Positions 44,679-53,192 of a stretch of DNA of 64,000 nt are shown here, piece by piece. The DNA is from Antarctobacter sediminis (GTDB lineage: Bacteria; Pseudomonadota; Alphaproteobacteria; Rhodobacterales; Rhodobacteraceae), in assembly GCF_019218285.1 (NCBI RefSeq), contig NZ_JAHUZG010000006.1, forward strand, positions 124,001 through 188,000, in the 5' to 3' direction. The notes beneath the pieces are model-generated. The model saw only the letters and a list, made by a program, of their open reading frames with translations, was not told the DNA's origin and did no database searches. The position numbers and the translations under genes are program-made. Positions within the stretch are counted from its first letter, which is position 1. Every line of letters starts with the position of its first letter.

Positions 44679-45573
44679 GGTCCGGGTCCGGCGCATCCGC
44701 ATCGGCCCAGGAAAAGCCGTCATCGCAGAAACCGACAAAGCGCAGCACCGTCTTGCCGATGCGAATGCTGTCACCGTGTTGCAGTTCTTCGGTGCTGAGC
44801 AGGGGCTTGTCGTTCAGGCGCACGATGTTCGCCTTGCCGCCGTGCCCGACATAGGTGCGGTTGTCTTCCTCGTCATAGGCGATGGCTACATGTCGTTCGC
44901 GGGAAATGGCGGTATCGCCGAAATCTAGCGTAACCGTCTGATCCGCATCACGCCCGATGGTAGAAAGTCCCGCCGTGAGCGTGAAACAGGCACCACGCCC
45001 GGGGCCATCGATGACAACGATCCAGCCGATGGGAAAGCGCGGTGCGTCTTGCGTAGGTTGCGCCGCCGGAGCGGCCAGCGGGTCCTGGCCCGTGGGGTCC
45101 GAATTGAACCCCAACAACCGCGTCTTGACCCGTTCCGAGGCCGGGCGCGCCGGTTTTGTTGTGTTAGGCACCAGTTGCGCGGCGCTGAGTGCAAGGGCGC
45201 TGTCCGATGCGGCGGATGCCTTCATGGCGGGCGGCGCGTCGGTATCCTCGGGCGGCAGGTCCCAGATCTTGGGTTTGCTGGCGGGCGGCGTGGTCAATGC
45301 CTCCTGTACCGCGGTGAGGTCGGGCGCATCGGTCGGACCCACGGGACGCGACATCCACTCACGCCGGGGCGAAGGCTGTGGGCGTTCGGGCCGGGGCACG
45401 TGGTTGCGGGCCGCGCGGGCACTGTCGATGTCGCAGCTGCGGGGGTCGTCGGCGGCCACCTGTTCTTGCAGGCTGTCCCACGGATCGCGCTGCGGTTCCG
45501 GTTCGGCGGGGGCGGCGCTTGTGGCATCGGACACCGGGCGGCGCCGCGCAATAAGGTTCTTGATGCCTTGCAT
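44671..45573 (-). CDS. FHA-domain phosphothreonine-binding adaptor
   Basis: A 300-residue protein. A long, low-complexity N-terminal part (1-190, rich in Pro, Ala, Ser and Thr) is followed by one C-terminal FHA domain (about 200-300). The phosphopeptide-binding loops appear as STIGRDADQTVTLD and AISRERHVAI, then GHGGKANIVRLND. Free threonines in the N-terminal part could be kinase substrates. I prefer the ATG at 45573 because GGGGAAAGG precedes it; the ATG at 45594, overlapping the kinase stop, is the alternative. It would link phosphorylated partners in this operon. Confidence 0.85.
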   Translation of the reverse strand: MQGIKNLIARRRPVSDATSAAPAEPEPQRDPWDSLQEQVAADDPRSCDIDSARAARNHVPRPERPQPSPRREWMSRPVGPTDAPDLTAVQEALTTPPASKPKIWDLPPEDTDAPPAMKASAASDSALALSAAQLVPNTTKPARPASERVKTRLLGFNSDPTGQDPLAAPAAQPTQDAPRFPIGWIVVIDGPGRGACFTLTAGLSTIGRDADQTVTLDFGDTAISRERHVAIAYDEEDNRTYVGHGGKANIVRLNDKPLLSTEELQHGDSIRIGKTVLRFVGFCDDGFSWADADAPDPDHV

Positions 45574-45590
45574 GGTCCTTTCCCCTTTCG

Positions 45591-46910
45591 TCATGCGTTT
45601 GTTTCAATGCCAGCGCGCTGGGCGCGACCGCCCCATGGCAAAAGCGCCGACAGGGAAAACCGCTTGCGGCGCCGGGCTGGCGGTTGCGGCGTCGGTTCCT
45701 GCAAGGTGTCCTCGGCGCTTTCCACGACGGTTTCCCGGACCCAGTCGGCCGGGTCCTCGTTCAGAATGGCCCAGTATTCGCGTTCCGCCGCGCGCTTGGC
45801 CTCTTCCGGATCGGGGGCTTGCGTTTGCTTGGGAGTGTCCTGTTGCCGCGCGCTGTCCCGGGCAATGACAGCGTGGTTCTGTGCCACCATTTCGGCGATG
45901 GCGCTTTCGGTTTCATGATCGACCGGGGCAGCGGGCAGCACCGCGACCTCCGGTTCGGCCAGCGCAGCGATCAGTGTCGGGCGGCGACCGGACAGCGCAT
46001 CCAGCCAGTCGTCCGCGCTTTGGATGCGATCCTTGGCAAAGAGGTGCAGGCTGCGGTCTATGGTGGCCAACAGCCGCGCGTCATGTGTCGGAAAGCGGCC
46101 CGACAGCGGCTGGAAGGGATCGGGTTTCTGTTCGGCCACCGCAGCAAGGCGCAGGCTGCTGTTCGGGGGCGGTGCGCCGGTGATCAGGTGCACGAAGGTG
46201 GCCGCGAGGGCATAAAGATCGCTGGACCGCGATTGCGGGCTGCCGGCGATATAGAATTCCTGCGGCGAATACCCGTCCTTGACCGTATGAACCCGCGACA
46301 GGATGCGGCTGGCCTGTGTCGCGCTTTGCCGGGCGGCGCCGAAATCAATCAGGACGGGTGTGCCCATCGTGTCCAGCAGGATGTTGTCTGGTGAAATGTC
46401 GCGGTGCAGGATGCCGTTGCGATGCACGTAGGACAGGGCCTGCAACAGGATCACCGCCAGTTCATGCACCGCCTCGGGCGTCAGGGCATCGGGGTGCTGG
46501 TCCAGCAGGTCGAACAGATCGGTGCCTTCGACGAAATCCAGCGCCATGTAGGCTGTGCCATTGGCCTGAAAGATCTGGTGCACACCGACGATATTGGGGT
46601 GCTGCAACTGGGCCAGCGCGCGGGCTTCTTTCTGAAAGAGTTCGACCGCGCGGGTAAAATCCATGTCGAAATTCTGCGAGCGCAGACGGACGGTTTCGCC
46701 GTTGCGGCAGCAGATCGCATTGGGGAAACATTCCTTGATCACCACCCGGCGACCAAGGCTGTCACGGGCCAGGTAAGTGATGCCGAACCCGCCGGAATTG
46801 AGGTATTTGTCGACCGTGTACTGCCCGTTGCACAGCGTGGTTCCGGGCGGAAGCCCGTCACCAAGCGGCTCTGCCGGGTCTGCTACCGGGATCTGCGACT
46901 GATAGGTCAT
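45591..46910 (-). CDS. Hanks-type Ser/Thr protein kinase
   Basis: A 439-residue kinase, first gene of the operon. All key residues are present: glycine loop NSGGFGITYLA (38-48), Lys59 in VVIKE, a C-helix Glu near 95, HRDISPDN (169-176) and DFG (189-191). The activation segment runs into DGYSPQEFY. A Pro/Glu-rich C-terminal region (about 310-439) ends in a basic stretch without a clear transmembrane helix, so it is probably cytosolic. AGGAG lies before the ATG at 46910. It is divergent from kynA. It likely phosphorylates the FHA protein or the GTPases of the operon. Confidence 0.9.
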   Translation of the reverse strand: MTYQSQIPVADPAEPLGDGLPPGTTLCNGQYTVDKYLNSGGFGITYLARDSLGRRVVIKECFPNAICCRNGETVRLRSQNFDMDFTRAVELFQKEARALAQLQHPNIVGVHQIFQANGTAYMALDFVEGTDLFDLLDQHPDALTPEAVHELAVILLQALSYVHRNGILHRDISPDNILLDTMGTPVLIDFGAARQSATQASRILSRVHTVKDGYSPQEFYIAGSPQSRSSDLYALAATFVHLITGAPPPNSSLRLAAVAEQKPDPFQPLSGRFPTHDARLLATIDRSLHLFAKDRIQSADDWLDALSGRRPTLIAALAEPEVAVLPAAPVDHETESAIAEMVAQNHAVIARDSARQQDTPKQTQAPDPEEAKRAAEREYWAILNEDPADWVRETVVESAEDTLQEPTPQPPARRRKRFSLSALLPWGGRAQRAGIETNA

Positions 46911-47085
46911 ACCTCGATACTCCTGTTCGAACCGGACAGGCTGCGGGCGGGGATGCAGTTGTGCCTTTGGGTCGTCAATGGGATCGAAATCACCAGCCAA
47001 TGCAGGCCGACCGGTGTTTGAATTGGGGCGAAAACGCGCCGCTTGGATCGAAGAAAGTTTAATATTTACAGGTATTTGATTGGGT

Positions 47086-47103
47086 GAAATTCGACTAAAT
47101 TTC
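47086..47103. promoter_or_regulatory. Inverted repeat in the kinase/kynA intergenic region
   Basis: GAAATT and AATTTC form a perfect 6-bp inverted repeat with a 6-base spacer in an A+T-richer stretch, 58 bases before kynA. The 250-base region drives both kynA and the divergent kinase operon. The binding protein is unknown, and no kyn regulator is encoded nearby. Confidence 0.35.
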
Positions 47104-47160
47104 GCACCCCTGCCGATCTGCTTGCCAAGACGGTGTTTTCTGGCAAAGACTGGCGCCGAA

Positions 47161-48021
47161 ATGAGCACACCCACCGATCAAGATCCCGCCGCCCCCTTCG
47201 ACCCGTCCAAGGACGGGGCCAAGATGGGCTTTGCCGATGCCATGTCCTATGGCGACTACCTGCGTATCGAGACCCTGCTGGCACAGCAGCATTGTCAAAG
47301 CGATGCGCATGACGAGTTGCTGTTCATCATCCAGCACCAGACCTCGGAGCTGTGGATGAAACTGGCCATTCACGAACTGGGTGCTGCGCGCGATGCACTG
47401 TTGTCGGGGGACACGGCGACCATGTTCAAGATGCTGGCCCGGGTCAGCCGGATCTTTGAACAGTTGAACAACCAGTGGGACGTGCTGCGCACGATGACGC
47501 CCGCCGATTACACGCGGTTCCGCGAGGCGCTGGGCCCGTCGTCGGGGTTCCAGTCGCATCAATACCGGATGATCGAATACATCCTCGGCAACCGGAACAC
47601 CCACATGATGAAGCCGCATGAGCATCTGCCAGAACTGCGCGGCGCGCTGGAGGCGGAACTGGCCCGGCCCAGTTTCTACGACGAGGTCGTGGCGCTGCTG
47701 TTTCGTAAGGTCGACGGGTCGACCGATGCGATGCCCGCGCCGCAACTGGACAGCCCCCATGCCGCGCAGGCCGAGATTCAGGCGCGCTGGAAGGTGGTGT
47801 ACGAGGATATCGACCGGTACTGGACGCTGTATGAACTGGGCGAAAAGCTGGTCGATCTGGAAGATTACTTTCGCCGTTGGCGGTTCAACCATGTCACCAC
47901 GGTGGAACGGGTCATCGGCTTCAAACGCGGGACGGGGGGCACCTCTGGCGTGGCCTATCTGCGGCGGATGCTGAGCGTCGAGCTGTTCCCGGAACTTTGG
48001 CACCTGAGGGGAGACCTATGA
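47161..48021 (+). CDS. kynA: Tryptophan 2,3-dioxygenase
   Basis: A 286-residue heme dioxygenase. Signatures are MSYGDYLRIETLL near residue 30, HDELLFIIQHQTSELWMKL (catalytic His and substrate-binding region), GFQSHQYRMIEYILGN and the late heme-ligand segment WRFNHVTTVERVIG. It opens the tryptophan indole ring to N-formylkynurenine. I chose the ATG at 47161 to give the usual family length. It is coupled to kynU by an ATGA overlap. The formamidase needed between the two steps is not in the window. Confidence 0.93.
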   Translation: MSTPTDQDPAAPFDPSKDGAKMGFADAMSYGDYLRIETLLAQQHCQSDAHDELLFIIQHQTSELWMKLAIHELGAARDALLSGDTATMFKMLARVSRIFEQLNNQWDVLRTMTPADYTRFREALGPSSGFQSHQYRMIEYILGNRNTHMMKPHEHLPELRGALEAELARPSFYDEVVALLFRKVDGSTDAMPAPQLDSPHAAQAEIQARWKVVYEDIDRYWTLYELGEKLVDLEDYFRRWRFNHVTTVERVIGFKRGTGGTSGVAYLRRMLSVELFPELWHLRGDL

Positions 48022-49208
48022 CCGATCTGCCGCGCAAGCACCTGTTCGACCTGCCGGAAGGCGTGATCTATCTGGATGGCAACTCGCTGGGGCCGCTGCC
48101 CCGGGGGGCGGCGGAACGGGTGCAACAGGTCATGACCCTCGAATGGGGGCAGGATCTGATCCGAGCGTGGAACACCGCCGAATGGATGGCGCTGCCCGCC
48201 AAAGTGGGCGACCGGATTGCCGGGCTGATCGGTGCGCCGGCGGGATCGGTGGCCACGGGCGATACCCTGTCGATCAAGGTGTACCAGGCCTTGGCGGCGG
48301 CGCTGAAGATGAACCCGGACCGGCGCGTGATCCTGTCGGACGCGGGCAATTTCCCCAGCGATCTGTACATGGCGCAGGGGCTGATCGGGACCATCGACAA
48401 AGGGTACGAGCTGCGCACCCCCGCGCCCGAGGACGTGGCCGGGGCGATCACCGATGAGGTCGCCGTGGTCATGCTGACACAGGTGGATTACCGCTCGGGG
48501 CGGATGCACGACATGAAGGCGATCACCGAAAAGGCCCATGCGGCAGGGGCGGTGATGATCTGGGATCTGGCCCACAGCGCTGGGGCGGTGCCCGTCGACA
48601 TGGCAGGCTGCAACGCGGAATTCGCGGTCGGGTGCAGCTATAAATACCTTAATGGCGGACCGGGCGCGCCAGCCTTTATCTATGCACGGCCCGATCTGGT
48701 CGGACAGATCCAGCCTGCGCTGGCCGGCTGGCTGGGCCATGCCGCACCTTTCGCGATGGAGCCGGATTATCGCCCGGCCATGTCCACCGAACGGCTGCGC
48801 GTGGGCACCCCGCCGATCCTGCAACTGGCGGCGTTGGACGCGGCGCTGGATGCTTGGGAAGGCGTCGACATGGCGGCCCTGCGCACGGCCTCGGTTGCCC
48901 TGTGCGAAAAGTTCATCACCGAGGTCGAGGCGCGGTGCCCGATGCTGACGCTTGCCTCTCCGCGCGATGGGGCGGGGCGTGGATCGCAGGTGTCCTTTGC
49001 GTTCGAGCATGGCTATGCGGCGATGCAGGCGTTGATCGACCGGGGCGTGATCGGCGATTTCCGCGCGCCCGACATCATGCGTTTCGGCTTTACCCCGCTG
49101 TACATCGACGAAGCGGATGTGGTCGCCGCCGTGGACGTGATGGAAGAGGTCCTGCGGGATGAGATCTGGCGCGACGCCAAATACCAGGTGAAATCGCGCG
49201 TGACCTGA
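48018..49208 (+). CDS. kynU: Kynureninase
   Basis: A 396-residue fold-type-I PLP enzyme with the kynureninase start YLDGNSLGPLPRGA, the cofactor aspartate in WDLAHSAGAVPVD and the Schiff-base lysine in GCSYKYLNGGPGAP. It cleaves kynurenine to anthranilate and alanine. The start overlaps the kynA stop. Anthranilate-using genes are absent nearby, so the pathway continues elsewhere or anthranilate is reused. Confidence 0.93.
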   Translation: MTDLPRKHLFDLPEGVIYLDGNSLGPLPRGAAERVQQVMTLEWGQDLIRAWNTAEWMALPAKVGDRIAGLIGAPAGSVATGDTLSIKVYQALAAALKMNPDRRVILSDAGNFPSDLYMAQGLIGTIDKGYELRTPAPEDVAGAITDEVAVVMLTQVDYRSGRMHDMKAITEKAHAAGAVMIWDLAHSAGAVPVDMAGCNAEFAVGCSYKYLNGGPGAPAFIYARPDLVGQIQPALAGWLGHAAPFAMEPDYRPAMSTERLRVGTPPILQLAALDAALDAWEGVDMAALRTASVALCEKFITEVEARCPMLTLASPRDGAGRGSQVSFAFEHGYAAMQALIDRGVIGDFRAPDIMRFGFTPLYIDEADVVAAVDVMEEVLRDEIWRDAKYQVKSRVT

Positions 49209-49214
49209 GCCGGA

Positions 49215-49835
49215 TCAATGCCGGCTGTGCCCGGCATTGCCCAATAGCGTCTTCAGCAGTCGCCGGGCGATCATCGGGCGGGCTTGTGGCATCAGGCCGG
49301 GCCCGTTGCCGGACCGGGGGCGCAGGCTTTCGGACCATGCGCCATCCGTCATCAGCACCTCGTGCCGGTCGAACAGCAATTGGACGAAACTGGCAGCTTG
49401 CCCCGTGGGACGCGCGATGCCGGGCAGGGCGCAAAGGTGTTGCGCACAGGCCAGAACTTCGGGATGGCCGGTCAGGGCGCGCACCTGTGCGCCGCCCAGC
49501 AACAGGCGCTGGCCCGGTGCCACCCGCAAGGCGCGATCCGGTGCATTACGCCCCAGTGCCCCCTTGCGAATTCGCACCGGCCCTATGGGGGCCATTGCCG
49601 AACCGGGCCGGATCAGCCCGGTCCAGCGCAGCACCTGATAGCCGTTGTCACGGGTCAGCACACGGTCGCCGGGACGCAGGTCCTGTACCGGGACTTCGCC
49701 CCGCAGAGTCTTGACCCGAGTCCGCCCCAACAACCCCGACACCGGGGCAGGCTGCTGCACATCGGATATGGTTGTGGTGTCAACCACATCCTGATCAAAG
49801 ATCCTGTCGCCTGCTCGAAAGGCGCTGCGTTCCAT
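49215..49835 (-). CDS. Stand-alone Hint (hedgehog/intein) domain protein
   Basis: A 206-residue protein with a Hint-type beta core beginning around GLLGRTRVKTLRGEVPVQDL and continuing through RPGDRVLTRDNGYQVLRWTG. The strand-rich region DRALRVAPGQRLLLGGAQV and the DRHEVLMTDGAWSESLRP segment are typical of Hint_2 proteins of Rhodobacterales. No toxin or adhesin partner is attached, and the usual splice-site Cys at the domain start is not evident. The start at 49835 lacks a strong ribosome-binding site; the frame is open further upstream. Function unknown. Confidence 0.72.
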   Translation of the reverse strand: MERSAFRAGDRIFDQDVVDTTTISDVQQPAPVSGLLGRTRVKTLRGEVPVQDLRPGDRVLTRDNGYQVLRWTGLIRPGSAMAPIGPVRIRKGALGRNAPDRALRVAPGQRLLLGGAQVRALTGHPEVLACAQHLCALPGIARPTGQAASFVQLLFDRHEVLMTDGAWSESLRPRSGNGPGLMPQARPMIARRLLKTLLGNAGHSRH

Positions 49836-49945
49836 GTCTTGCCCACCCGGTGCTTGCCCGCATCGCGCAGGTTCGGTCCCTTGGGTGGAGAAAAGGCAAA
49901 CGGGCAGGCAGGAAACTCGCGGCATTTTAGGCGAAACGCTTTGGT

Positions 49946-50764
49946 TCAGACCCGCTGCACGCCGCCCGACAGGTCCGTGATCTCTTGCGCGGCGTCGGCC
50001 ACTCGGCGGCCAAGGTCGGCAATGCGTTCGCCGTCAAAGCGGGCGGTGGGACCGGACACCGAGATGCCGGCACAGGGTTCGCCCTGATCGTTCAGGATCG
50101 CGGCGGCGATGCAGGACATGCCCGCATGGCGTTCTTCACGGTCATGGGACCAACCGCGCGCGGCAATGGCGTGCAGATCGGCGGTCAGACCGGAAAGGGT
50201 GACATGGGTGCTGGCGGTGAAGGGCGTCAGATCCATGTCCTCGACCAGCCTTTGCTGGGACTGTGGGCGCATGGCCGCAAGGATCGCCTTGCCGATGCCG
50301 GAAACATGCATAGAGGTCCGCGTTCCCGGCGGAAAGAAGGCGCGGATCGGATTCGGGGTTTCCACCTGGCCCACGAAAACCACCTCTGTTCCGTCCGGGA
50401 CGGCAAGGTTGGCGGTCTCGCCGGTTTCCAGCATCAGGCGCCGCATCACCGGGCGGCCCACCTCGACGACGCTGTTGCGTTTCAGAAAAGCGGTGCCTGT
50501 GCGCCATGCCTCGATCCCCACGGCCCATTCCTGCCGTTCCTCGTCGAAACTGACGAAGCGGTGGTTTTCCAGCGTCGTCAGGATGCGGTGCGTTGTGGCG
50601 GTGGGAATGTCGATCTCGCGCGACAGATCGCTGAGCGTTGTGCCTTCTTCCCGAGCCAGCGCCACCAGCACGCCAAGCGCCCGGTCCAGCGCCTGAAGCG
50701 TTCCGGCAGAGCTTTCCTTGAAGGCAGATTTGGGGCGGCCACGGGGGCGCTTGGCGGTGGTCAT
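49946..50764 (-). CDS. bhcR: IclR-family regulator of the beta-hydroxyaspartate cycle (BhcR)
   Basis: A 272-residue IclR protein: a basic N-terminus (KRPRGRPKS), a winged helix (about 24-80, TTLSDLSREIDIPTATTHRI) and an effector domain (about 95-265) with ERHAGMSCIAAAI and ISVSGPTARF. It is divergent from bhcA, the arrangement known for bhcR, whose protein responds to glyoxylate in Paracoccus denitrificans. Three palindromes in the 178-base shared region are candidate operators. Confidence 0.88.
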   Translation of the reverse strand: MTTAKRPRGRPKSAFKESSAGTLQALDRALGVLVALAREEGTTLSDLSREIDIPTATTHRILTTLENHRFVSFDEERQEWAVGIEAWRTGTAFLKRNSVVEVGRPVMRRLMLETGETANLAVPDGTEVVFVGQVETPNPIRAFFPPGTRTSMHVSGIGKAILAAMRPQSQQRLVEDMDLTPFTASTHVTLSGLTADLHAIAARGWSHDREERHAGMSCIAAAILNDQGEPCAGISVSGPTARFDGERIADLGRRVADAAQEITDLSGGVQRV

Positions 50765-50778
50765 CGGAAATATCCTTT

Positions 50779-50883
50779 CGAAAAAGTTTTTCGCTGCGGC
50801 TGCGAGATTGTGAAATGAGAAACTGAAATATTATCAGTTTCAGGTTCTTGTGCCCAGTTTTGCCAAAATGAAAAGGTTTTTCA
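50779..50883. promoter_or_regulatory. Three palindromes in the bhcR-bhcA promoter region
   Basis: CGAAAAA-G-TTTTTCG lies at 50779-50793, GAAACTGA-N7-TCAGTTTC at 50819-50841 and TGAAAA-N3-TTTTCA at 50869-50883. All three are A+T-rich islands in GC-rich DNA between the divergent starts. They are plausible BhcR operators and promoter elements; which of them BhcR binds cannot be read from the sequence. Confidence 0.6.
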
Positions 50884-50942
50884 AGAAAATTGCGTTGCGG
50901 CATGGACTGGCGGATATTGGTCGCCAAGAAGGAGAGTTTGCC

Positions 50943-52133
50943 ATGACTGACCAGAATCCGGTTTTCATTCCCGGGCCGACCAATATGCCCGACCGCCTGC
51001 GTCGCGCCCTGCAAGTGCAGACGCAGGACCACCGCGCCCCCGATTTCGTGGATGTTTTTGCTCCGGTGATGGCGGATACGAAAAAGGTCTTTGGTTCGAC
51101 CGATGGCAAGATCGTCACCTTCCCGGCCAGCGGCACGGGCGGATGGGAGGCGGCGGTCTGCAACACGCTCAGCCCCGGCGACAAGGTCCTTGTGGCGCGC
51201 TACGGCGTCTTTAGCCACAAGTGGATCGACTTGTGCCAGCGGCACGGGCTGGAGGTTGAGATCGTCGAAACCCCGTGGGGCGAAGGCGTGCCGGTCGCGC
51301 GTTTTGCCGAGATCCTGACCGCGGACACGGGCCATGCGATCAAGGCCGTCCTGACCACGCACAATGAAACCGCAACCGGTGTCCGGTCCGACATTGCCGC
51401 CGTCCGCCGCGCACTGGACGGGGCCGATCACCCGGCGCTGCTGTTCGTGGATTGCGTCAGTTCGCTGGCCTCAATGCCTTTTGACTTTGACGGATGGGGT
51501 GTCGACATCGCGGTCAGCGGCTCGCAAAAGGGGTTCATGCTGCCGACTGGCATGGCGATCCTCTGCGTTTCCCCCAAGGCTCTGGACGCGATGGAGCGCG
51601 CGAAACTGCCGCGCACCTTCTTTGATTTCCGCGACATGATGAAGGCGAATGCCACTGGCGGTTTTCCCTATACACCGCCGCTGCAACTGATCCACGGGAT
51701 GCGCGAAAGCCTGAACATGTTGTTCGAGGAAGGCCTGGACAATGTCTATGCGCGCCATTTCCGGCTGGCCGAAGGTGTGCGCCGCGCGGTCGCTGCTTGG
51801 GGGCTGTCGTTGGTTGCCAAGTCGCCCGAGCTGTATTCCGACACGGTCAGCGCGGTCTATGTCCCTGAAGGTTTTGACAGCAATGCGCTGACGGATCACG
51901 CCTATCGCGCCTACAAGGTGTCCTTTGGCGTGGGTCTTGGGCAACTGGACGGCAAGGCCTTTCGCATCGGCCACCTTGGCAGCCTGACGGATGTCATGGT
52001 CTTGTCGGGCCTGGCCACGGTCGAAATGGCCATGGCGGATCTAAACTATCCGATCACGCTGGGCAGTGGCGTTGCCGCGGCGCAGGAATACTACCGGACC
52101 AGCCGGGCGACTACGTTGAAATCCGCAGCCTGA
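50943..52133 (+). CDS. bhcA: L-aspartate:glyoxylate aminotransferase (BhcA)
   Basis: A 396-residue fold-type-I aminotransferase of the serine-glyoxylate aminotransferase type. It begins IPGPTNMPDRLRRA, has PASGTGGWEAAVCNTL for cofactor binding, and carries the Schiff-base lysine in VSGSQKGFMLP. BhcA converts glyoxylate plus aspartate to glycine plus oxaloacetate, the first step of the cycle. AAGGAG precedes the ATG at 50943. The order bhcA-B-C-D with divergent bhcR is that of the described locus. Confidence 0.92.
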   Translation: MTDQNPVFIPGPTNMPDRLRRALQVQTQDHRAPDFVDVFAPVMADTKKVFGSTDGKIVTFPASGTGGWEAAVCNTLSPGDKVLVARYGVFSHKWIDLCQRHGLEVEIVETPWGEGVPVARFAEILTADTGHAIKAVLTTHNETATGVRSDIAAVRRALDGADHPALLFVDCVSSLASMPFDFDGWGVDIAVSGSQKGFMLPTGMAILCVSPKALDAMERAKLPRTFFDFRDMMKANATGGFPYTPPLQLIHGMRESLNMLFEEGLDNVYARHFRLAEGVRRAVAAWGLSLVAKSPELYSDTVSAVYVPEGFDSNALTDHAYRAYKVSFGVGLGQLDGKAFRIGHLGSLTDVMVLSGLATVEMAMADLNYPITLGSGVAAAQEYYRTSRATTLKSAA

Positions 52134-52143
52134 GGAGAGCAAG

Positions 52144-53121
52144 ATGCTTGATGCACTGACCTTGGCCGAGGCGCTGACCCTTGAGGACATGCGCGCCGCG
52201 CAGGAGCGTATCCGGCCGCATATCAACCGCACGCCGGTTCTGCGGTCGCAGTACCTTGACGATCTGACAGGCGCGCAGCTGTTTTTCAAATGCGAGAACT
52301 TTCAGGAGGCCGGCGCCTTCAAGGTGCGCGGAGCCTGCAACGCGGTCTTTGGACTGTCGGAAGAGGCGGCGCGGCGCGGCGTCTGCACCCACAGTTCGGG
52401 CAACCACGCGCTGTCGTTGTCCTATGCGGCAGGGCGCAGGGGCATTCCCTGCAACGTGGTCATGCCGCGCACGGCTCCGCAGGCCAAGAAGGACGCCGTG
52501 CGGCGCTATGGCGGAACGATCACCGAATGCGAACCTTCGACCAGCAGCCGCGAGGCGGTCTTTGCCGCGGTGCAGGCTGAAACCGGCGGCGAATTCGTGC
52601 ATCCCTACAACGATCCCCGGGTAATCTGCGGTCAGGCGACCTGTTCCGCCGAAATGCTGGAACAGACCGGTGGCGTGGATGCGGTTGTGGCCCCGATTGG
52701 CGGAGGCGGCATGATTTCGGGCACGTGCCTGACGCTGTCGAACCTTGCCCCCGAGGTGAAAATCTATGCCGCCGAGCCGGAACAGGCAGACGACGCGGCG
52801 CGCAGCTTCAAGGCCGGGCATATCATCGCCGACGACGCGCCGGAAACGGTGGCAGACGGTCTCAAGGTGCCGCTGAAGGAAAACACATGGCACTTTGTCC
52901 GCAACTTTGTGACCGACGTGCCCACCGCCAGCGAGCAAGAGATCGTCGACGCGATGAAGCTGACATGGAAATACCTGCGCGTGGTCATGGAGCCGTCCAG
53001 CGCGGTGCCGCTGGCGGTCATTCTGAAGAACCCCGAGATCTTTCGGGGCCAGCGCGTGGGCGTGATCATCACAGGCGGGAATGTGGATCTTGACCGGTTG
53101 CCATGGATCGGCGCGCCGTAA
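52144..53121 (+). CDS. bhcB: Beta-hydroxyaspartate dehydratase (BhcB)
   Basis: A 325-residue fold-type-II PLP enzyme related to threonine dehydratase. The Schiff-base lysine is in GAFKVRGACNAV, SSGNHALSLS binds the phosphate, and GGGGMISGT is the glycine loop, of which PIGGGGMISG is the core. BhcB dehydrates beta-hydroxyaspartate to iminosuccinate. It starts 10 bases after bhcA. The catabolic threonine dehydratase alternative is excluded mainly by context. Confidence 0.92.
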   Translation: MLDALTLAEALTLEDMRAAQERIRPHINRTPVLRSQYLDDLTGAQLFFKCENFQEAGAFKVRGACNAVFGLSEEAARRGVCTHSSGNHALSLSYAAGRRGIPCNVVMPRTAPQAKKDAVRRYGGTITECEPSTSSREAVFAAVQAETGGEFVHPYNDPRVICGQATCSAEMLEQTGGVDAVVAPIGGGGMISGTCLTLSNLAPEVKIYAAEPEQADDAARSFKAGHIIADDAPETVADGLKVPLKENTWHFVRNFVTDVPTASEQEIVDAMKLTWKYLRVVMEPSSAVPLAVILKNPEIFRGQRVGVIITGGNVDLDRLPWIGAP

Positions 53122-53192
53122 AGGCACCGCCTGCGCAGGACATCAGGGCGCGCCCGGCGCGCGCCATTGCCAAGACATGAGGGAGTAGCCCA

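Noticed and set aside
38572-46910. Type VI secretion regulatory cluster
   Set aside because: Kinase, phosphatase and FHA genes fit such clusters, but no structural T6SS gene is present and the GTPase genes do not belong there.
52144-53121. Catabolic threonine dehydratase
   Set aside because: The fold is the same, but its place between bhcA and bhcC makes beta-hydroxyaspartate dehydratase the better call.
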